DNA of 64,000 nucleotides from Oceaniglobus ichthyenteri (GTDB lineage Bacteria > Pseudomonadota > Alphaproteobacteria > Rhodobacterales > Rhodobacteraceae), in the NCBI RefSeq assembly GCF_003057885.1, contig NZ_QAGK01000005.1, positions 124,001 through 188,000 of the forward strand. The letters are read 5' to 3'. Position 1 is the stretch's first letter. Each line of letters opens with the position of its first letter. Made by a program: the position numbers and the translations under genes. Of the stretch, positions 17,885 to 27,539 are shown one piece after another. Below the pieces are notes generated by a model that did no database searches, was not told the origin of the DNA, and saw only the letters and a program-made list of their open reading frames with translations.

Positions 17885-18439
17885 TTAGCGCGGCGAGCGT
17901 TTGGCCAAAATCCGCTGTAACGTGCGGCGGTGCATGTTCAGGCGGCGGGCGGTTTCGCTGACGTTGCGGTCACATTGTTCATACACGCGCTGAATATGTT
18001 CCCACCGGACACGATCGGCCGACATCGGATTTTCGGGCGGTGGCGGCAGGGCGTCGCCCTTGGCCAGCAGGGCGGCAGTGATTTCGTTCGCATCGGCAGG
18101 TTTACTCAGGTAATCTGTCGCGCCGATTTTCACTGCGGCAACCGCCGTGGCAATCGCGCCGTATCCGGTAAGCACAACAATCCGGCTGTCGGGGCGGCGT
18201 TCGCGGATGGTTTCAACCACATCCAACCCGTTGCCATCGTCAAGCCGCAGATCGATCACCGCAAAGGCGGGGGGCCGCGCCGTAGCAATGGCCCGACCTG
18301 CGGTCACGGATTCGGCGGTTTCCACACTGAACCCGCGTTTTTCCATCGCCCGCGACAACCGTTTCAAAAACGGTTCATCGTCATCGACCAACAACAGCGT
18401 GCGGTCTTCTCCGATTTCGTGATCAGACAACGCATCCAT
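17885..18439 (-). CDS. regA: Redox response regulator RegA/PrrA
   Basis: This DNA-binding response regulator, together with kinase RegB, controls respiration, carbon and nitrogen fixation and (where present) photosynthesis genes in response to redox state. The 184-residue protein has a receiver domain with acidic pair DDD near residue 20 and phospho-acceptor Asp63 (VIDLRLDDGNG), a proline-rich linker (PPPPEN) and a C-terminal Fis-type helix-turn-helix (VSETARRLNMHRRTLQRIL). AAGGGG precedes the ATG. It lies 71 bases downstream of senC on the same strand, with regB divergent from senC. The usual hvrA gene is missing next to it. Confidence 0.95.
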   Translation of the reverse strand: MDALSDHEIGEDRTLLLVDDDEPFLKRLSRAMEKRGFSVETAESVTAGRAIATARPPAFAVIDLRLDDGNGLDVVETIRERRPDSRIVVLTGYGAIATAVAAVKIGATDYLSKPADANEITAALLAKGDALPPPPENPMSADRVRWEHIQRVYEQCDRNVSETARRLNMHRRTLQRILAKRSPR

Positions 18440-18510
18440 TTTCGCGCCCCTTCTTTCGGCAGCCTATAACCTGTTCGGAAATCTAGCGCGCGCTTTGGCT
18501 TTGGCCAACC

Positions 18511-19155
18511 CTAACTGGCCGCATCAATATAGCATGCGGTTGTTTTGGCAACTTCTTCTTCGGTCACGCCCTGGCCCGGTTCGGTGGGTGCGCCGCGAAA
18601 GAATTCGACAAATCCGTGTTCGGGCAACACCAGATAGGTGAAAACCGAGTGATCCATCAGATAGAATTCATCGCCCTCGCCCCGCTTGGCGTAATAGGTT
18701 TTATAGGCTTGGGAGGCCGCCTTTACCTGTTCGGGGCTGCCGGTCAGGCCCAACATGTCAGGGTGCATGAAATCGGTGAATTTCGCCAACACCTCGGGTG
18801 TGTCGCGGGCCGGATCGATGCTGATGAACACGGGCTGCACATCGTGGCCCATTTCCGCAAGCAGATCGACCGCAAAAGCATTGCGCGCCGCATCCATCGG
18901 GCAGACATCGGGGCAGAACGTATAGCCAAAGTAAATCAGCGATGGTTTGGTGATGACATCGGCGTCGGTCACCGTTTCGCCGGTTTCGCTGACCAATGTG
19001 AACGGGCCACCGATGGCGGCCGACCCGCCGGCAATCTGGCTGGTGCGACATTGGGCAAACAAATCGCCGCCCTGATCTGCGGTCACATACCACCACAGGG
19101 CGCCCAACATCCCCAGTAATGCAACAACTGCGGCAATGGCATAAACGCGGATCAT
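18511..19155 (-). CDS. senC: SCO1/SenC/PrrC family copper protein
   Basis: This membrane-anchored, thioredoxin-fold copper chaperone helps assemble the Cu-A centre of cytochrome c oxidase, and in Rhodobacter it is linked to RegB signalling. The 214-residue protein has one N-terminal membrane segment (about 4-24), the copper motif FCPDVC (Cys81 and Cys85) and the distant ligand His169 in LMDHSVF. The ATG at 19153-19155 is preceded by AGGAG; the open frame runs further upstream but without sense. It is divergent from regB by 97 bases and upstream of regA, the canonical arrangement. Confidence 0.93.
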   Translation of the reverse strand: MIRVYAIAAVVALLGMLGALWWYVTADQGGDLFAQCRTSQIAGGSAAIGGPFTLVSETGETVTDADVITKPSLIYFGYTFCPDVCPMDAARNAFAVDLLAEMGHDVQPVFISIDPARDTPEVLAKFTDFMHPDMLGLTGSPEQVKAASQAYKTYYAKRGEGDEFYLMDHSVFTYLVLPEHGFVEFFRGAPTEPGQGVTEEEVAKTTACYIDAAS

Positions 19156-19252
19156 CGGCTTGGCTCCTACTTGGCAATTTGGGTCATTGATCCGCCAGAC
19201 AGCACCCCGATACAAGGGGGCACGTTGACACAACACCGCGATCCTGCGGCAC

Positions 19253-20653
19253 ATGAACAGGAGTGCGCCCGTGCATTCGGCCTTTGCCCATACGCGCCGA
19301 TCCAACTGGGTCAGATTGCGCACCCTTGTTTATCTGCGCTCGGTTGCGGCGGCGGGGCAGGCGGCAGCGTTGATCGTGGCGGCCTATGTGTTTGATTTTT
19401 CGTTGGAAATGGGATGGTGTTTTTTGGCCATCGGGGCCTCGGTTGTGTCCAATCTGGTGGGGCTGTTCGTCTTTCCCGAAAACAAGCGCCTGTCCGAGCG
19501 TGAAATGGTCGCGCTGTTGTTGTTTGACATCACCCAATTGGCGGTCCTGCTGTTTCTGACCGGGGGCCTGAATAACCCCTTTGCCCTGTTGATTCTGGCA
19601 CCGGTAACCATTTCTGCCACGGCGCTGCAACGGCGCTCGACGGTTCTGGTGTCGGCGGTGGCGATGTTGGCGATCACCTGTGTTGCCATCTGGCATGTGC
19701 CGCTGACCACAAACACCGGTTTTGTGCTGGTGATGCCCGATATCTTTGTATTCGGGTTCTGGATTGCCGTGATCATCGGCATTGTGTTTCTGGCCGCCTA
19801 TGCCCGGCGCGTCACCTCCGAAGTCAACGCCATGGCCGATGCCCTGGTTGCCACCCAACTGGCCCTGTCGCGCGAACAGAAATTGACCGATCTGGGCGGG
19901 GTGGTCGCGGCCACCGCCCATGAACTGGGCACGCCACTGGCCACGATCAAACTGGTCTCATCCGAAATGATCGATGAAATCAACGATCCGGATTTGCGTG
20001 ACGATATCATGCTGATCGCGCAACAGGCGGATCGGTGCCGCGATATCCTGCGCTCCATGGGGCGGGCGGGCAAGGATGATCTGCACATGCGCAGCGCGCC
20101 CGTTGGCACCGTGGTGCAAGAGGCGGCCGAACCCCATGATGCCCGTGGCAAAACCATCATTTATGACATTTCCCCGATTGAAAACGGCACCCCGACCCAA
20201 CCCGAGATTCAGCGACGCCCCGAAATCATTCACGGATTGCGCAATCTGGTGCAAAATGCGGTGGATTTTGCGCGCACCACGGTCTGGATCGATATTCACT
20301 GGTCACATGATACAATCCGCATTCGCATTGCCGATGATGGCCCGGGCTATCCGGCCCATGTGATGCCGCGCCTTGGTGATCCGTTCCTGCGCCCAAGGTC
20401 CAGTGACAGCCACGCCAAACGACGCCCCCAATACGATGGAATGGGCCTGGGCCTGTTTATCGCCAAAACCCTGTTGGAACGGTCGGGAGCCGAGCTGAGC
20501 TTTGCCAATGGTCATGATCCGCTGACCCGAAATATGGCCCCGGCGGCGCGGTCGGGCGCAATTGTCGAATCGGTCTGGAATTTGAACGATATCGGTTTTG
20601 ATCCCGAAAAAGGCCGGCAATCTTTGGGATTAAATCGTCAGATTGATGCCTGA
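19253..20653 (+). CDS. regB: Redox sensor histidine kinase RegB/PrrB
   Basis: This membrane kinase phosphorylates RegA when the quinone pool or terminal oxidase flux signals low oxygen. The 466-residue protein has about six membrane segments in residues 25-185, the quinone-binding motif GGLNNPF (residues 104-110), the dimerisation/phospho-acceptor box with His223 (TAHELGTPLA), a cysteine at 262 (QADRCRDIL) in the position of the redox-active cysteine of Rhodobacter RegB, and an ATPase domain with DDGPGY and GMGLGLFIAK. It is divergent from senC-regA. Confidence 0.95.
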   Translation: MNRSAPVHSAFAHTRRSNWVRLRTLVYLRSVAAAGQAAALIVAAYVFDFSLEMGWCFLAIGASVVSNLVGLFVFPENKRLSEREMVALLLFDITQLAVLLFLTGGLNNPFALLILAPVTISATALQRRSTVLVSAVAMLAITCVAIWHVPLTTNTGFVLVMPDIFVFGFWIAVIIGIVFLAAYARRVTSEVNAMADALVATQLALSREQKLTDLGGVVAATAHELGTPLATIKLVSSEMIDEINDPDLRDDIMLIAQQADRCRDILRSMGRAGKDDLHMRSAPVGTVVQEAAEPHDARGKTIIYDISPIENGTPTQPEIQRRPEIIHGLRNLVQNAVDFARTTVWIDIHWSHDTIRIRIADDGPGYPAHVMPRLGDPFLRPRSSDSHAKRRPQYDGMGLGLFIAKTLLERSGAELSFANGHDPLTRNMAPAARSGAIVESVWNLNDIGFDPEKGRQSLGLNRQIDA

Positions 20654-20794
20654 TTGATGCCAACCAGCATCAGATCGCAAGATTGAGTTCCATTCTGGCA
20701 CCGGTATGCGCGACTGCACGCCATATTAACGCTTCGTTAAGAATTGCAACGTTTCCTGAGGTGGGGACAATATGACGATTTAAATGGGACACAG

Positions 20795-22387
20795 ATGGTT
20801 TATGACTCTGTAATTCTGGCTGCGCTGGCTATTCTTTCAGCATCGGTCGTGTCGCTTGGCGCGCTTTGGGCCGTTTCGGTCTGGCAACGGGACTCAATGT
20901 CGGGTGACAGTTCGAAATCCCACCGTGAACCGGCGGTGTGTTTTGTATTTGAAGGCACGGAAATGGTTGATCTGTCCGAAGCCGCGCAAACCCTGATTTC
21001 TGTCGCGGGCGATCACATCAAGGATTTCAATGGGTTGTCATCACTTCTGGCGAAACGTTTTCCAACCCTGCGCACCCAATACAAGGATCTGGGCACATTC
21101 GATCAACGCAATATCATTTCAACCGATAATTCCGAAATCGCAACCCTGTCCCGCCGCAATGCACAGGTGCGCCTTTGCCTGAACGATATTGAAAATCCCG
21201 ATGACCGGGTGATTGTTGATCGCTCCACAATCATGTCCTTTGAATCCGAATTGAACAGTTTGCGCGATACGACAGAACACATGCCGTTTCTTGTCTGGCG
21301 CCAGGATGATCAGGGCAATATCACCTGGGCCAACCGGGCCTATCTGGATGCCTGTGCGACATTCGGAAATGCCGATCGCGCCGGGCTTTGGCCACCTTGC
21401 CAATTGTTTGACATCAATATTCAGCAAAACCTGAACAGTGATTCTACCAAACCGCATCGTCATCGTCTGGGCGGCGGTGAGTCGGGGGCCGAACACTGGT
21501 ATCAGTTTCACATCACTCCGCTGGACGATGATTTCCTGATCTCGGCGATGGATGTGAATACCGTGGTCGAGGCCGAAAGTTCCATGCGCACCTTTGTGCA
21601 GACCCTTTCGAAAACCTTTGCCGATCTGCCGATCGGGCTGGCGGTGTTTACCCGCGACCGGCGCTTGGCCCTGTTCAACCCGGCCTTGGCCGACCTGACC
21701 ACAATTGCCCCACAAAACCTGATCACACGGCCCACGATCTTTGCGTTTTTCGACATGTTGCGCGAACGGCAGATGATGCCCGAACCGAAAAACTATAACA
21801 GCTGGCGCGAACAGATCGCCGATCTTGAGGCATCCGCCGTCGATGGCACCTATCTTGAAACCTGGCACCTGCCCTATGGGCGCACCTATCGGGTAACGGG
21901 ACGGCCACAGATGGATGGCGCTGTCGCGCTGTTGTTCGAAGATATCAGTGACGAAATCGGCATCAATCGGCGCTATCGTACCGAACTAGAGGTGGGGCAA
22001 TCGGTGATCGACAGCCTGACCCAAGGCATGGCGGTATTTTCACCCACCGGTGTCATGACCCTGACCAATGCCGCCTATGACACCCTGTGGGGCACCAACA
22101 CCCGCGAGGGGCTGGATACGCTTTATATCGGTGATGCGGTGCGCCATTGGTCGGAAAAATGCGCGCCTAACCCGGTTTGGGAAAAATTGCGCACCTACGT
22201 CATGTCCGATGTGCGGGCGGGCTGTTTTGATTGCGATGCGATTTTGCTGGACGGGCGACCGCTGCTGTTGGAGGGGCGCAGTTTGCCGGGGGGATCGACC
22301 CTTGTTCAATTCAACGGCATCGCCCCGGCGGCACACTCCGATCCTGTCATCCGCGCACACGAACCGCCGCGCCGGATCAACGGCTGA
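20795..22387 (+). CDS. Membrane-anchored multi-PAS protein without kinase domain
   Basis: The 530-residue protein has one N-terminal membrane segment (about 4-28) and then at least three PAS-like units: around FLVWRQDDQGNITWAN, around FADLPIGLAVFTRDRRL and around SVIDSLTQGMAVFSPTG. It ends soon after the third unit (LVQFNGIAP) with no histidine-kinase or output domain. The frame is open to a TTG at 20744, but the ATG at 20795 starts right at the membrane segment. It lies between regB and tsaE. Position and architecture resemble DivL-type regulators of the CckA-CtrA relay in related bacteria, but that link is inference. Confidence 0.75.
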   Translation: MVYDSVILAALAILSASVVSLGALWAVSVWQRDSMSGDSSKSHREPAVCFVFEGTEMVDLSEAAQTLISVAGDHIKDFNGLSSLLAKRFPTLRTQYKDLGTFDQRNIISTDNSEIATLSRRNAQVRLCLNDIENPDDRVIVDRSTIMSFESELNSLRDTTEHMPFLVWRQDDQGNITWANRAYLDACATFGNADRAGLWPPCQLFDINIQQNLNSDSTKPHRHRLGGGESGAEHWYQFHITPLDDDFLISAMDVNTVVEAESSMRTFVQTLSKTFADLPIGLAVFTRDRRLALFNPALADLTTIAPQNLITRPTIFAFFDMLRERQMMPEPKNYNSWREQIADLEASAVDGTYLETWHLPYGRTYRVTGRPQMDGAVALLFEDISDEIGINRRYRTELEVGQSVIDSLTQGMAVFSPTGVMTLTNAAYDTLWGTNTREGLDTLYIGDAVRHWSEKCAPNPVWEKLRTYVMSDVRAGCFDCDAILLDGRPLLLEGRSLPGGSTLVQFNGIAPAAHSDPVIRAHEPPRRING

Positions 22388-22428
22388 ACCCACTTGCAGG
22401 CGCGGCGCGGCGCGGTCAAACTGCGCCC

Positions 22429-22920
22429 ATGTCGCGCGCTGCTTTTCACACGGTTCACTCCCCCTCGCCCGAGGCATCGGCGCACCTGGCACAGCATTTG
22501 GCACCCGCCTTTGCGCCGGGCGATGTGATATTGCTGGATGGTGATATCGGCGCGGGCAAAACCCACTTTGCCCGCAACCTGATTCAGGCCTTGCAAGGGC
22601 CGGAATTTGCCGAAGACGTCCCATCCCCCACGTTCACGCTGGTCCAAACCTATGACACGCCTATGGGCGAAGTGTGGCACGCCGATCTTTACCGGCTCGG
22701 CGATGTGTCGGACGTGTTTGAATTGGGGATGGACGAGGCATTTGAAACCGCGCTGTGCCTGATCGAATGGCCCGATCGGTTGGGCCCGGCCGCGCCCGAT
22801 ACGGCCCTGACCCTGCGGTTGGCGACACGGGGGGAAACCGGGCGATCCATTGCGTTTGTCGGCGATCACTGCTGGCAAACCCGCCTGGCCCCCTATCTGG
22901 AACGGACCACATTGAAATGA
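22429..22920 (+). CDS. tsaE: tRNA threonylcarbamoyladenosine biosynthesis ATPase
   Basis: TsaE is the small ATPase that recycles the TsaD-TsaB complex making t6A37 in tRNA. The 163-residue protein has the Walker A motif GDIGAGKTHFARNL, the switch segment DVPSPTFTLVQTY and HADLYRL, all family hallmarks. The ATG at 22429 gives the expected length; the frame is open further upstream over the end of the PAS gene. Its stop overlaps the amgK start (ATGA). It begins an operon of five overlapping genes through addA. Confidence 0.94.
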   Translation: MSRAAFHTVHSPSPEASAHLAQHLAPAFAPGDVILLDGDIGAGKTHFARNLIQALQGPEFAEDVPSPTFTLVQTYDTPMGEVWHADLYRLGDVSDVFELGMDEAFETALCLIEWPDRLGPAAPDTALTLRLATRGETGRSIAFVGDHCWQTRLAPYLERTTLK

Positions 22921-23927
22921 ACACCCGCACCGCCGCCCTTGACCGGTTTTTGGCCAGTTCGCCCTGGTCTGATTGGGCGCGCAAACCCTTGGCCGGGGAT
23001 GCATCGAACCGGCGCTATGACCGGCTGTTTGCCCCCAACGGGCAAAGCGTTGTCGTGATGGATTCGCCCGACGATGACGTGCGCCCCTTTGTAACCATCG
23101 CGCGGCATCTGCGCCGGATCGGCCTGTCCGCACCCGGTATTCTGGCACGGGATCCGGATCAGGGGTTTCTGGTGATCGAGGATTTGGGCGATGCCCTGTT
23201 TGCCACGGTTCTCGGCTCACGCCCTGAGCGCGAACAGGGTTTGTATGCCTTGGCCATTGATGCCTTAATCGCTCTGCACCAACACCCGCCCCTGCCCGAT
23301 GTGCCACGGTTTCAACCGCCGTTCGATCCCGAATTTATCGCCATTGCCTATGGTTGGTATTGCACCGCTGGCACGGGTGCCATTCCGCCCTGCGCCGCAA
23401 CGTTCTGCACCGAACTCAACCGTCTGTTGGTGAAATTCGCCGATGATCAATCGGTTCTGATCCTGCGCGATTATCACGCCGAAAACCTGTTGGTTCTGCC
23501 CGGTGAAACCGGGGTGAAATCGGTTGGCCTGCTGGATTTTCAGGATGCGATGGCGGGGCATCCGGCCTATGATCTTGTGTCGCTGGTGGCGGATGCCCGG
23601 CGCGATGTGTCGGCAGAAACGCGCACCGCGATGATTGACCGCTATATCACGAAAACCGGCTGTAACAGTGACGCATTCCGCGCCGCCTGTGCCGTACTGT
23701 CTGCACAGCGCAACCTGCGTATTCTGGGGGTGTTTGCCCGGCTGTGTGTCGCCTATGGCAAGGCCGGGTATATTGATCTGATCCCGCGGGTTTGGGGGCA
23801 TTTGATGCGCGATCTGGCCCATCCGGCCCTCGGCAATTTGCGCGATATTGTCTTGGCCGATCTGCCGGCCCCCACCCCCGACCATCTGCAACATCTGAGG
23901 CAGCGATGCGCAACTCTCCCACGGTGA
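22917..23927 (+). CDS. amgK: Sugar kinase of the APH/choline-kinase fold, AmgK-like
   Basis: The 336-residue protein has the phosphotransferase catalytic motif LRDYHAENLL and the metal-binding LDFQDAMAGHPAYDL, typical of the aminoglycoside-phosphotransferase/choline-kinase fold. Paired with the next gene (MurU-like), it matches AmgK, the anomeric kinase that phosphorylates MurNAc and GlcNAc at C1 in the peptidoglycan recycling route known from Pseudomonas. The gene starts within the tsaE stop (ATGA) and overlaps murU by 22 bases. Substrate assignment rests on the pairing rather than on unique residues. Confidence 0.82.
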   Translation: MNTRTAALDRFLASSPWSDWARKPLAGDASNRRYDRLFAPNGQSVVVMDSPDDDVRPFVTIARHLRRIGLSAPGILARDPDQGFLVIEDLGDALFATVLGSRPEREQGLYALAIDALIALHQHPPLPDVPRFQPPFDPEFIAIAYGWYCTAGTGAIPPCAATFCTELNRLLVKFADDQSVLILRDYHAENLLVLPGETGVKSVGLLDFQDAMAGHPAYDLVSLVADARRDVSAETRTAMIDRYITKTGCNSDAFRAACAVLSAQRNLRILGVFARLCVAYGKAGYIDLIPRVWGHLMRDLAHPALGNLRDIVLADLPAPTPDHLQHLRQRCATLPR

Positions 23928-24592
23928 TAATGCTGTTTGCCGCGGGGTTTGGCACCCGCATGGCACCCTTGAGCGATTACATGCCAAAACCGCTGATCCC
24001 GGTCGCGGGCCGGCCCCTGATCGATCACGCGCTGGCCTTAACCGATGGGTTTGCCCGCCGGGTGGTGAACCTGCATTACAAGGGCGAGATGTTGGCCGAT
24101 CATCTGGCGGCGCAGGATGTTGCGCTATCCTGGGAGCGCGCGGCGATCCTCGACACGGGCGGCGGTTTGCGCCAGGCACTGCCGCTATTGGGCGCGGGGC
24201 CGGTTGCCACGTTAAACACCGATGCCGTCTGGACCGGGCCAAACCCGATGGACACCTTGCGCGCCGCCTGGGCCCCCGACCGCATGGACGCGCTGTTGTT
24301 GACCATACCTGTCGCCCGCGCCCATGGCCGCGCCGCGCCCGGTGATTTTACCTTGGCACAGGACGGGCGGCTGATCCGGCAGGGCAATCAGGTATATACC
24401 GGCGCGCAAATCATCAAAACCGAACGTCTGGCCGATATTGCCGATGCCGCGTTTTCGCTAAACCGGCTGTGGGATATGTTCGCGGCCACCGGGCGTTTGC
24501 ATGGGGTTGAACACCCCGGTGGCTGGTGCGATGTGGGCCACCCCGACGGCATTGCAATCGCCGAAACCATGTTGGCACAGCATAATGTTTGA
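23906..24592 (+). CDS. murU: Nucleotidyltransferase, MurNAc-1-phosphate uridylyltransferase-like
   Basis: This is a 228-residue sugar-1-phosphate nucleotidyltransferase with the signature AAGFGTRMAPLSDYMPKP near the N-terminus, ILDTGGGLR, and LNTDAVW as the metal-binding aspartate region. Next to AmgK it is expected to make UDP-MurNAc from MurNAc 1-phosphate, returning cell-wall sugar directly to precursor synthesis. The start ATG at 23906 has TGAGG upstream and lies inside the end of amgK. Its stop overlaps the addB start by eight bases. Confidence 0.82.
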   Translation: MRNSPTVIMLFAAGFGTRMAPLSDYMPKPLIPVAGRPLIDHALALTDGFARRVVNLHYKGEMLADHLAAQDVALSWERAAILDTGGGLRQALPLLGAGPVATLNTDAVWTGPNPMDTLRAAWAPDRMDALLLTIPVARAHGRAAPGDFTLAQDGRLIRQGNQVYTGAQIIKTERLADIADAAFSLNRLWDMFAATGRLHGVEHPGGWCDVGHPDGIAIAETMLAQHNV

Positions 24593-27539
24593 CCCTCAAG
24601 ATCACCCAAGGGTATTCGCCCTGCCTCCCGGTGCCGATTTCCCTGCACAACTTGTGAGTGGGCTGCATCAACGCATAGCGGGCCGCCCGCCCCATGCCAT
24701 GGCGCAGATTGATCTGCTGCTCAATACCGCCCGGATGCAGCGCCGTGTCGAGGCCCTGTTTCTGCAAAACAGCGCCGCCTTACTGCCGCGATTGCGTTTG
24801 GTCACCGATCTGTCGGCGCAGGTGCCCCTGGCGGGCCTGCCCCCGGCCACGTCCTCCCTGCGGCGTCGGTTGGAATTGGCGCAACTTATCGCCCGGCTGA
24901 TTGAACAGGATCGCACCCTCGCCCCCCGCGCGGCGATTTTCGATCTCGCCGAAAGCCTGGCGGCGTTAATGGATGAGATGCAGGGCGAAGGCGTGCCGCC
25001 CGATCAATTGGCACAGCTTGATGTGACCGATGAATCCGGCCATTGGGCGCGCAGCCTGTCGTTTATCAAACTGATTCAGCCCTATTTCAACGATACATCG
25101 GCCCCCGACCCCGAAGCGCGCCAGCGCCGCGCGGTGGAGCATTTGATTGACCAATGGCAGATCGCCCCGCCGCAAAACCCAATTATCATCGCCGGTTCCA
25201 CCGGATCACGCGGTGCGACCGCGCTGTTGATGGCCGCCGTTGCGCGTTTGCCCCAGGGTGCCGTGATTTTGCCGGGGTTCGATTATGAAATGCCCGACAG
25301 GGTGTGGGGCCAGTTGGACGACGCGCTGTCATCCGAGGATCATCCACAGTTTCGCTTTGCCCGGTTGATGGCACAGATGGATCTGACGCCAGATCAGATC
25401 ATGCGCTGGACAGATCATGATCCCCGCGCGGCGCGCAATCGCATCGTCTCCCTCGCGCTGCGCCCCGCCCCCGTCACCGATCAATGGATGATCGAAGGCC
25501 CCGATCTGGGCGATTTGCCCAGCGCCACCAAGGGCCTGACTCTGATCGAGGCGAAATCGCCGCGCCACGAGGCGTTGGCGATTGCCCTGTGTCTGCGCAA
25601 GGCGGCGGATGACGGTAAAACCGCCGCCCTGATCACGCCGGATCGGATGCTGACCCGGCAGGTCACGGCGGCGCTTGATCGTTGGTCGCTGACACCCGAT
25701 GACAGCGCCGGGCGCCCGCTGCACCTGTCCGCACCTGGGCGGTTTTTGCGCCATATCGCGGCGCTGTTTGGCGAACGGTTAACGGCCGAGCCTTTGTTGA
25801 CCCTGTTGAAACACCCGCTGTGCAACACCGGCGGCACGGATCGCGGGCCGCATCTGCGCCAAACCCGCGAATTTGAACTGTGGTTGCGCCGCAAGGGCCC
25901 GCCGTTCATCACGCCGGATACACTGCTAAACTGGGCCGCTGGCCGGGACGACGATGAAACCCTGCCCTGGGCCACATGGCTGGCCCGTGTGTTGGAGGGG
26001 CTGGAGGATGTGGGCCAACGCGCCCTGGCCGATCATGTGGAACATCACATTTCCCTGGCCGAACATCTGTCATCCGGCCCCACCGAACACCCCGGTGAAT
26101 TGTGGTTGAAAGAGGCCGGGGTTGCCGCCCTGAAACAGGTCACGCAACTGCGCGCCGAGGCAGAGCATGGCGGCGATATGGGGCCGCGCGATTATCAGGC
26201 ATTGTTCCTAACCGTAATCACCGGCGAAGTGCGCGAACCGGTTCAGGCCCACCCCAATATCATGATCTGGGGCACGCTTGAGGCGCGGGTGCAGGGCGCC
26301 GATCTGGTTATCCTGGGCGGGCTGAACGATGGGGTGTGGCCCGAAATGCCCGCCCCCGATCCGTGGCTGAACCGGCGGATGCGCCAACAGGCGGGGCTGT
26401 TGCTGCCCGAACGGCGCACCGGGTTGTCGGCCCATGATTTTCAACAGGCGGTGGCGGGTGGCGAGGTTATTTTAACCCGCGCCCTGCGCGACGCCGAGGC
26501 GGAAACCGTGGTGTCACGCTGGGTGAATCGCCTGACCAACCTGTTGGCCGGCCTGCCCGGCACCGATGGCCCCAAGGCGCTGACCGATATGCGCGCGCGG
26601 GGGCAGAAATGGCTGGCCCTGGCCGATCATATCGAGGCGGATATTCCCACGATTCGCCAGGCCCCGCGCCCCGCGCCCCGGCCGCCGGTGAAATACCGGC
26701 CCAAACAGCTGTCGGTCACGCAAATCAAAACCCTGATCCGCGATCCTTATGCGATTTATGCGCGCCATGTGTTGCGGCTGCGCCCGCTTGATCCGCTGCG
26801 CCAACTGCCCGACGCCCCCCTGCGCGGCACCGTGTTGCATCAGGTGTTTGAGGATTTCGTGCGCCAGAATATCAACCCCGCCGCGCCCGAGGCCCGCAAC
26901 CGTCTGTTGCAACTGGCCCATGATACCCTGACCGCCGAAGTCCCCTGGCCCACCGCGCGCCGCATCTGGACGGCAAAATTGGAACGGGTGGTCGATTGGT
27001 TTTTGGCCGGTGAGGTGGAAAGACGTCAAACCGCAACGCCGATCATTTCCATGCTGGAGGGCACCGGCGCCCTGCATCTGGGGGATGTTGAATTTACCCT
27101 TACCGGCAAGGCCGACAGGTTCGATTTGCGCCACGATGGGCGGTTGGTGATTTACGATTACAAAACCGGAACGCCCCCCAAACCCGCCGAAATGAAATAT
27201 TTTGACAAACAACTGTTGTTAGAGGCCGCGATGGCCGAAACGGGCGCATTCAAAGGGCTGGATAAAATGCCAGTGGCCGAGGTGGCCTATATCGGGCTGG
27301 GTACATCGCCCGAACTGCGCGCTTATCCCCTGCGCGATGCGGATGCCAAGGATGTGTTGGACCCTGACGAAACCCTTGCCGATCTGCGCAAACTGCTGGC
27401 CACCTTCGGGCAGCACCAGCAAGGATATTCCAGCCGCCGCGCCATGCACAAAACCTATAACACGGGCGATTACGATCATTTGGCCCGCTTTGGCGAATGG
27501 GACGACAGCGCCCCCCCCATAGGAGAAGACGTCGCATGA
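24585..27539 (+). CDS. addB: AddB subunit of the AddAB double-strand break repair helicase-nuclease
   Basis: AddB works with AddA to resect DNA ends for RecA-dependent repair. The 984-residue protein has a RecB-like nuclease domain at the C-terminus with LRGTVLHQVFEDF, LTGKADRFD and IYDYKTGTPP as its catalytic residues. The N-terminal nucleotide-binding motif is degenerate (AGSTGSRGATA, no GKT), as is usual for alphaproteobacterial AddB, and the cysteines of the iron-sulfur staple found in Bacillus AddB are not evident around the nuclease. The ATG at 24585 lies inside the murU end, and the stop overlaps the addA start. Confidence 0.93.
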   Translation: MFDPQDHPRVFALPPGADFPAQLVSGLHQRIAGRPPHAMAQIDLLLNTARMQRRVEALFLQNSAALLPRLRLVTDLSAQVPLAGLPPATSSLRRRLELAQLIARLIEQDRTLAPRAAIFDLAESLAALMDEMQGEGVPPDQLAQLDVTDESGHWARSLSFIKLIQPYFNDTSAPDPEARQRRAVEHLIDQWQIAPPQNPIIIAGSTGSRGATALLMAAVARLPQGAVILPGFDYEMPDRVWGQLDDALSSEDHPQFRFARLMAQMDLTPDQIMRWTDHDPRAARNRIVSLALRPAPVTDQWMIEGPDLGDLPSATKGLTLIEAKSPRHEALAIALCLRKAADDGKTAALITPDRMLTRQVTAALDRWSLTPDDSAGRPLHLSAPGRFLRHIAALFGERLTAEPLLTLLKHPLCNTGGTDRGPHLRQTREFELWLRRKGPPFITPDTLLNWAAGRDDDETLPWATWLARVLEGLEDVGQRALADHVEHHISLAEHLSSGPTEHPGELWLKEAGVAALKQVTQLRAEAEHGGDMGPRDYQALFLTVITGEVREPVQAHPNIMIWGTLEARVQGADLVILGGLNDGVWPEMPAPDPWLNRRMRQQAGLLLPERRTGLSAHDFQQAVAGGEVILTRALRDAEAETVVSRWVNRLTNLLAGLPGTDGPKALTDMRARGQKWLALADHIEADIPTIRQAPRPAPRPPVKYRPKQLSVTQIKTLIRDPYAIYARHVLRLRPLDPLRQLPDAPLRGTVLHQVFEDFVRQNINPAAPEARNRLLQLAHDTLTAEVPWPTARRIWTAKLERVVDWFLAGEVERRQTATPIISMLEGTGALHLGDVEFTLTGKADRFDLRHDGRLVIYDYKTGTPPKPAEMKYFDKQLLLEAAMAETGAFKGLDKMPVAEVAYIGLGTSPELRAYPLRDADAKDVLDPDETLADLRKLLATFGQHQQGYSSRRAMHKTYNTGDYDHLARFGEWDDSAPPIGEDVA

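Noticed and set aside
21119-21868. A 249-codon open frame antisense to the PAS protein gene
   Set aside because: No recognisable domain or ribosome binding site, and it lies wholly inside a supported gene.
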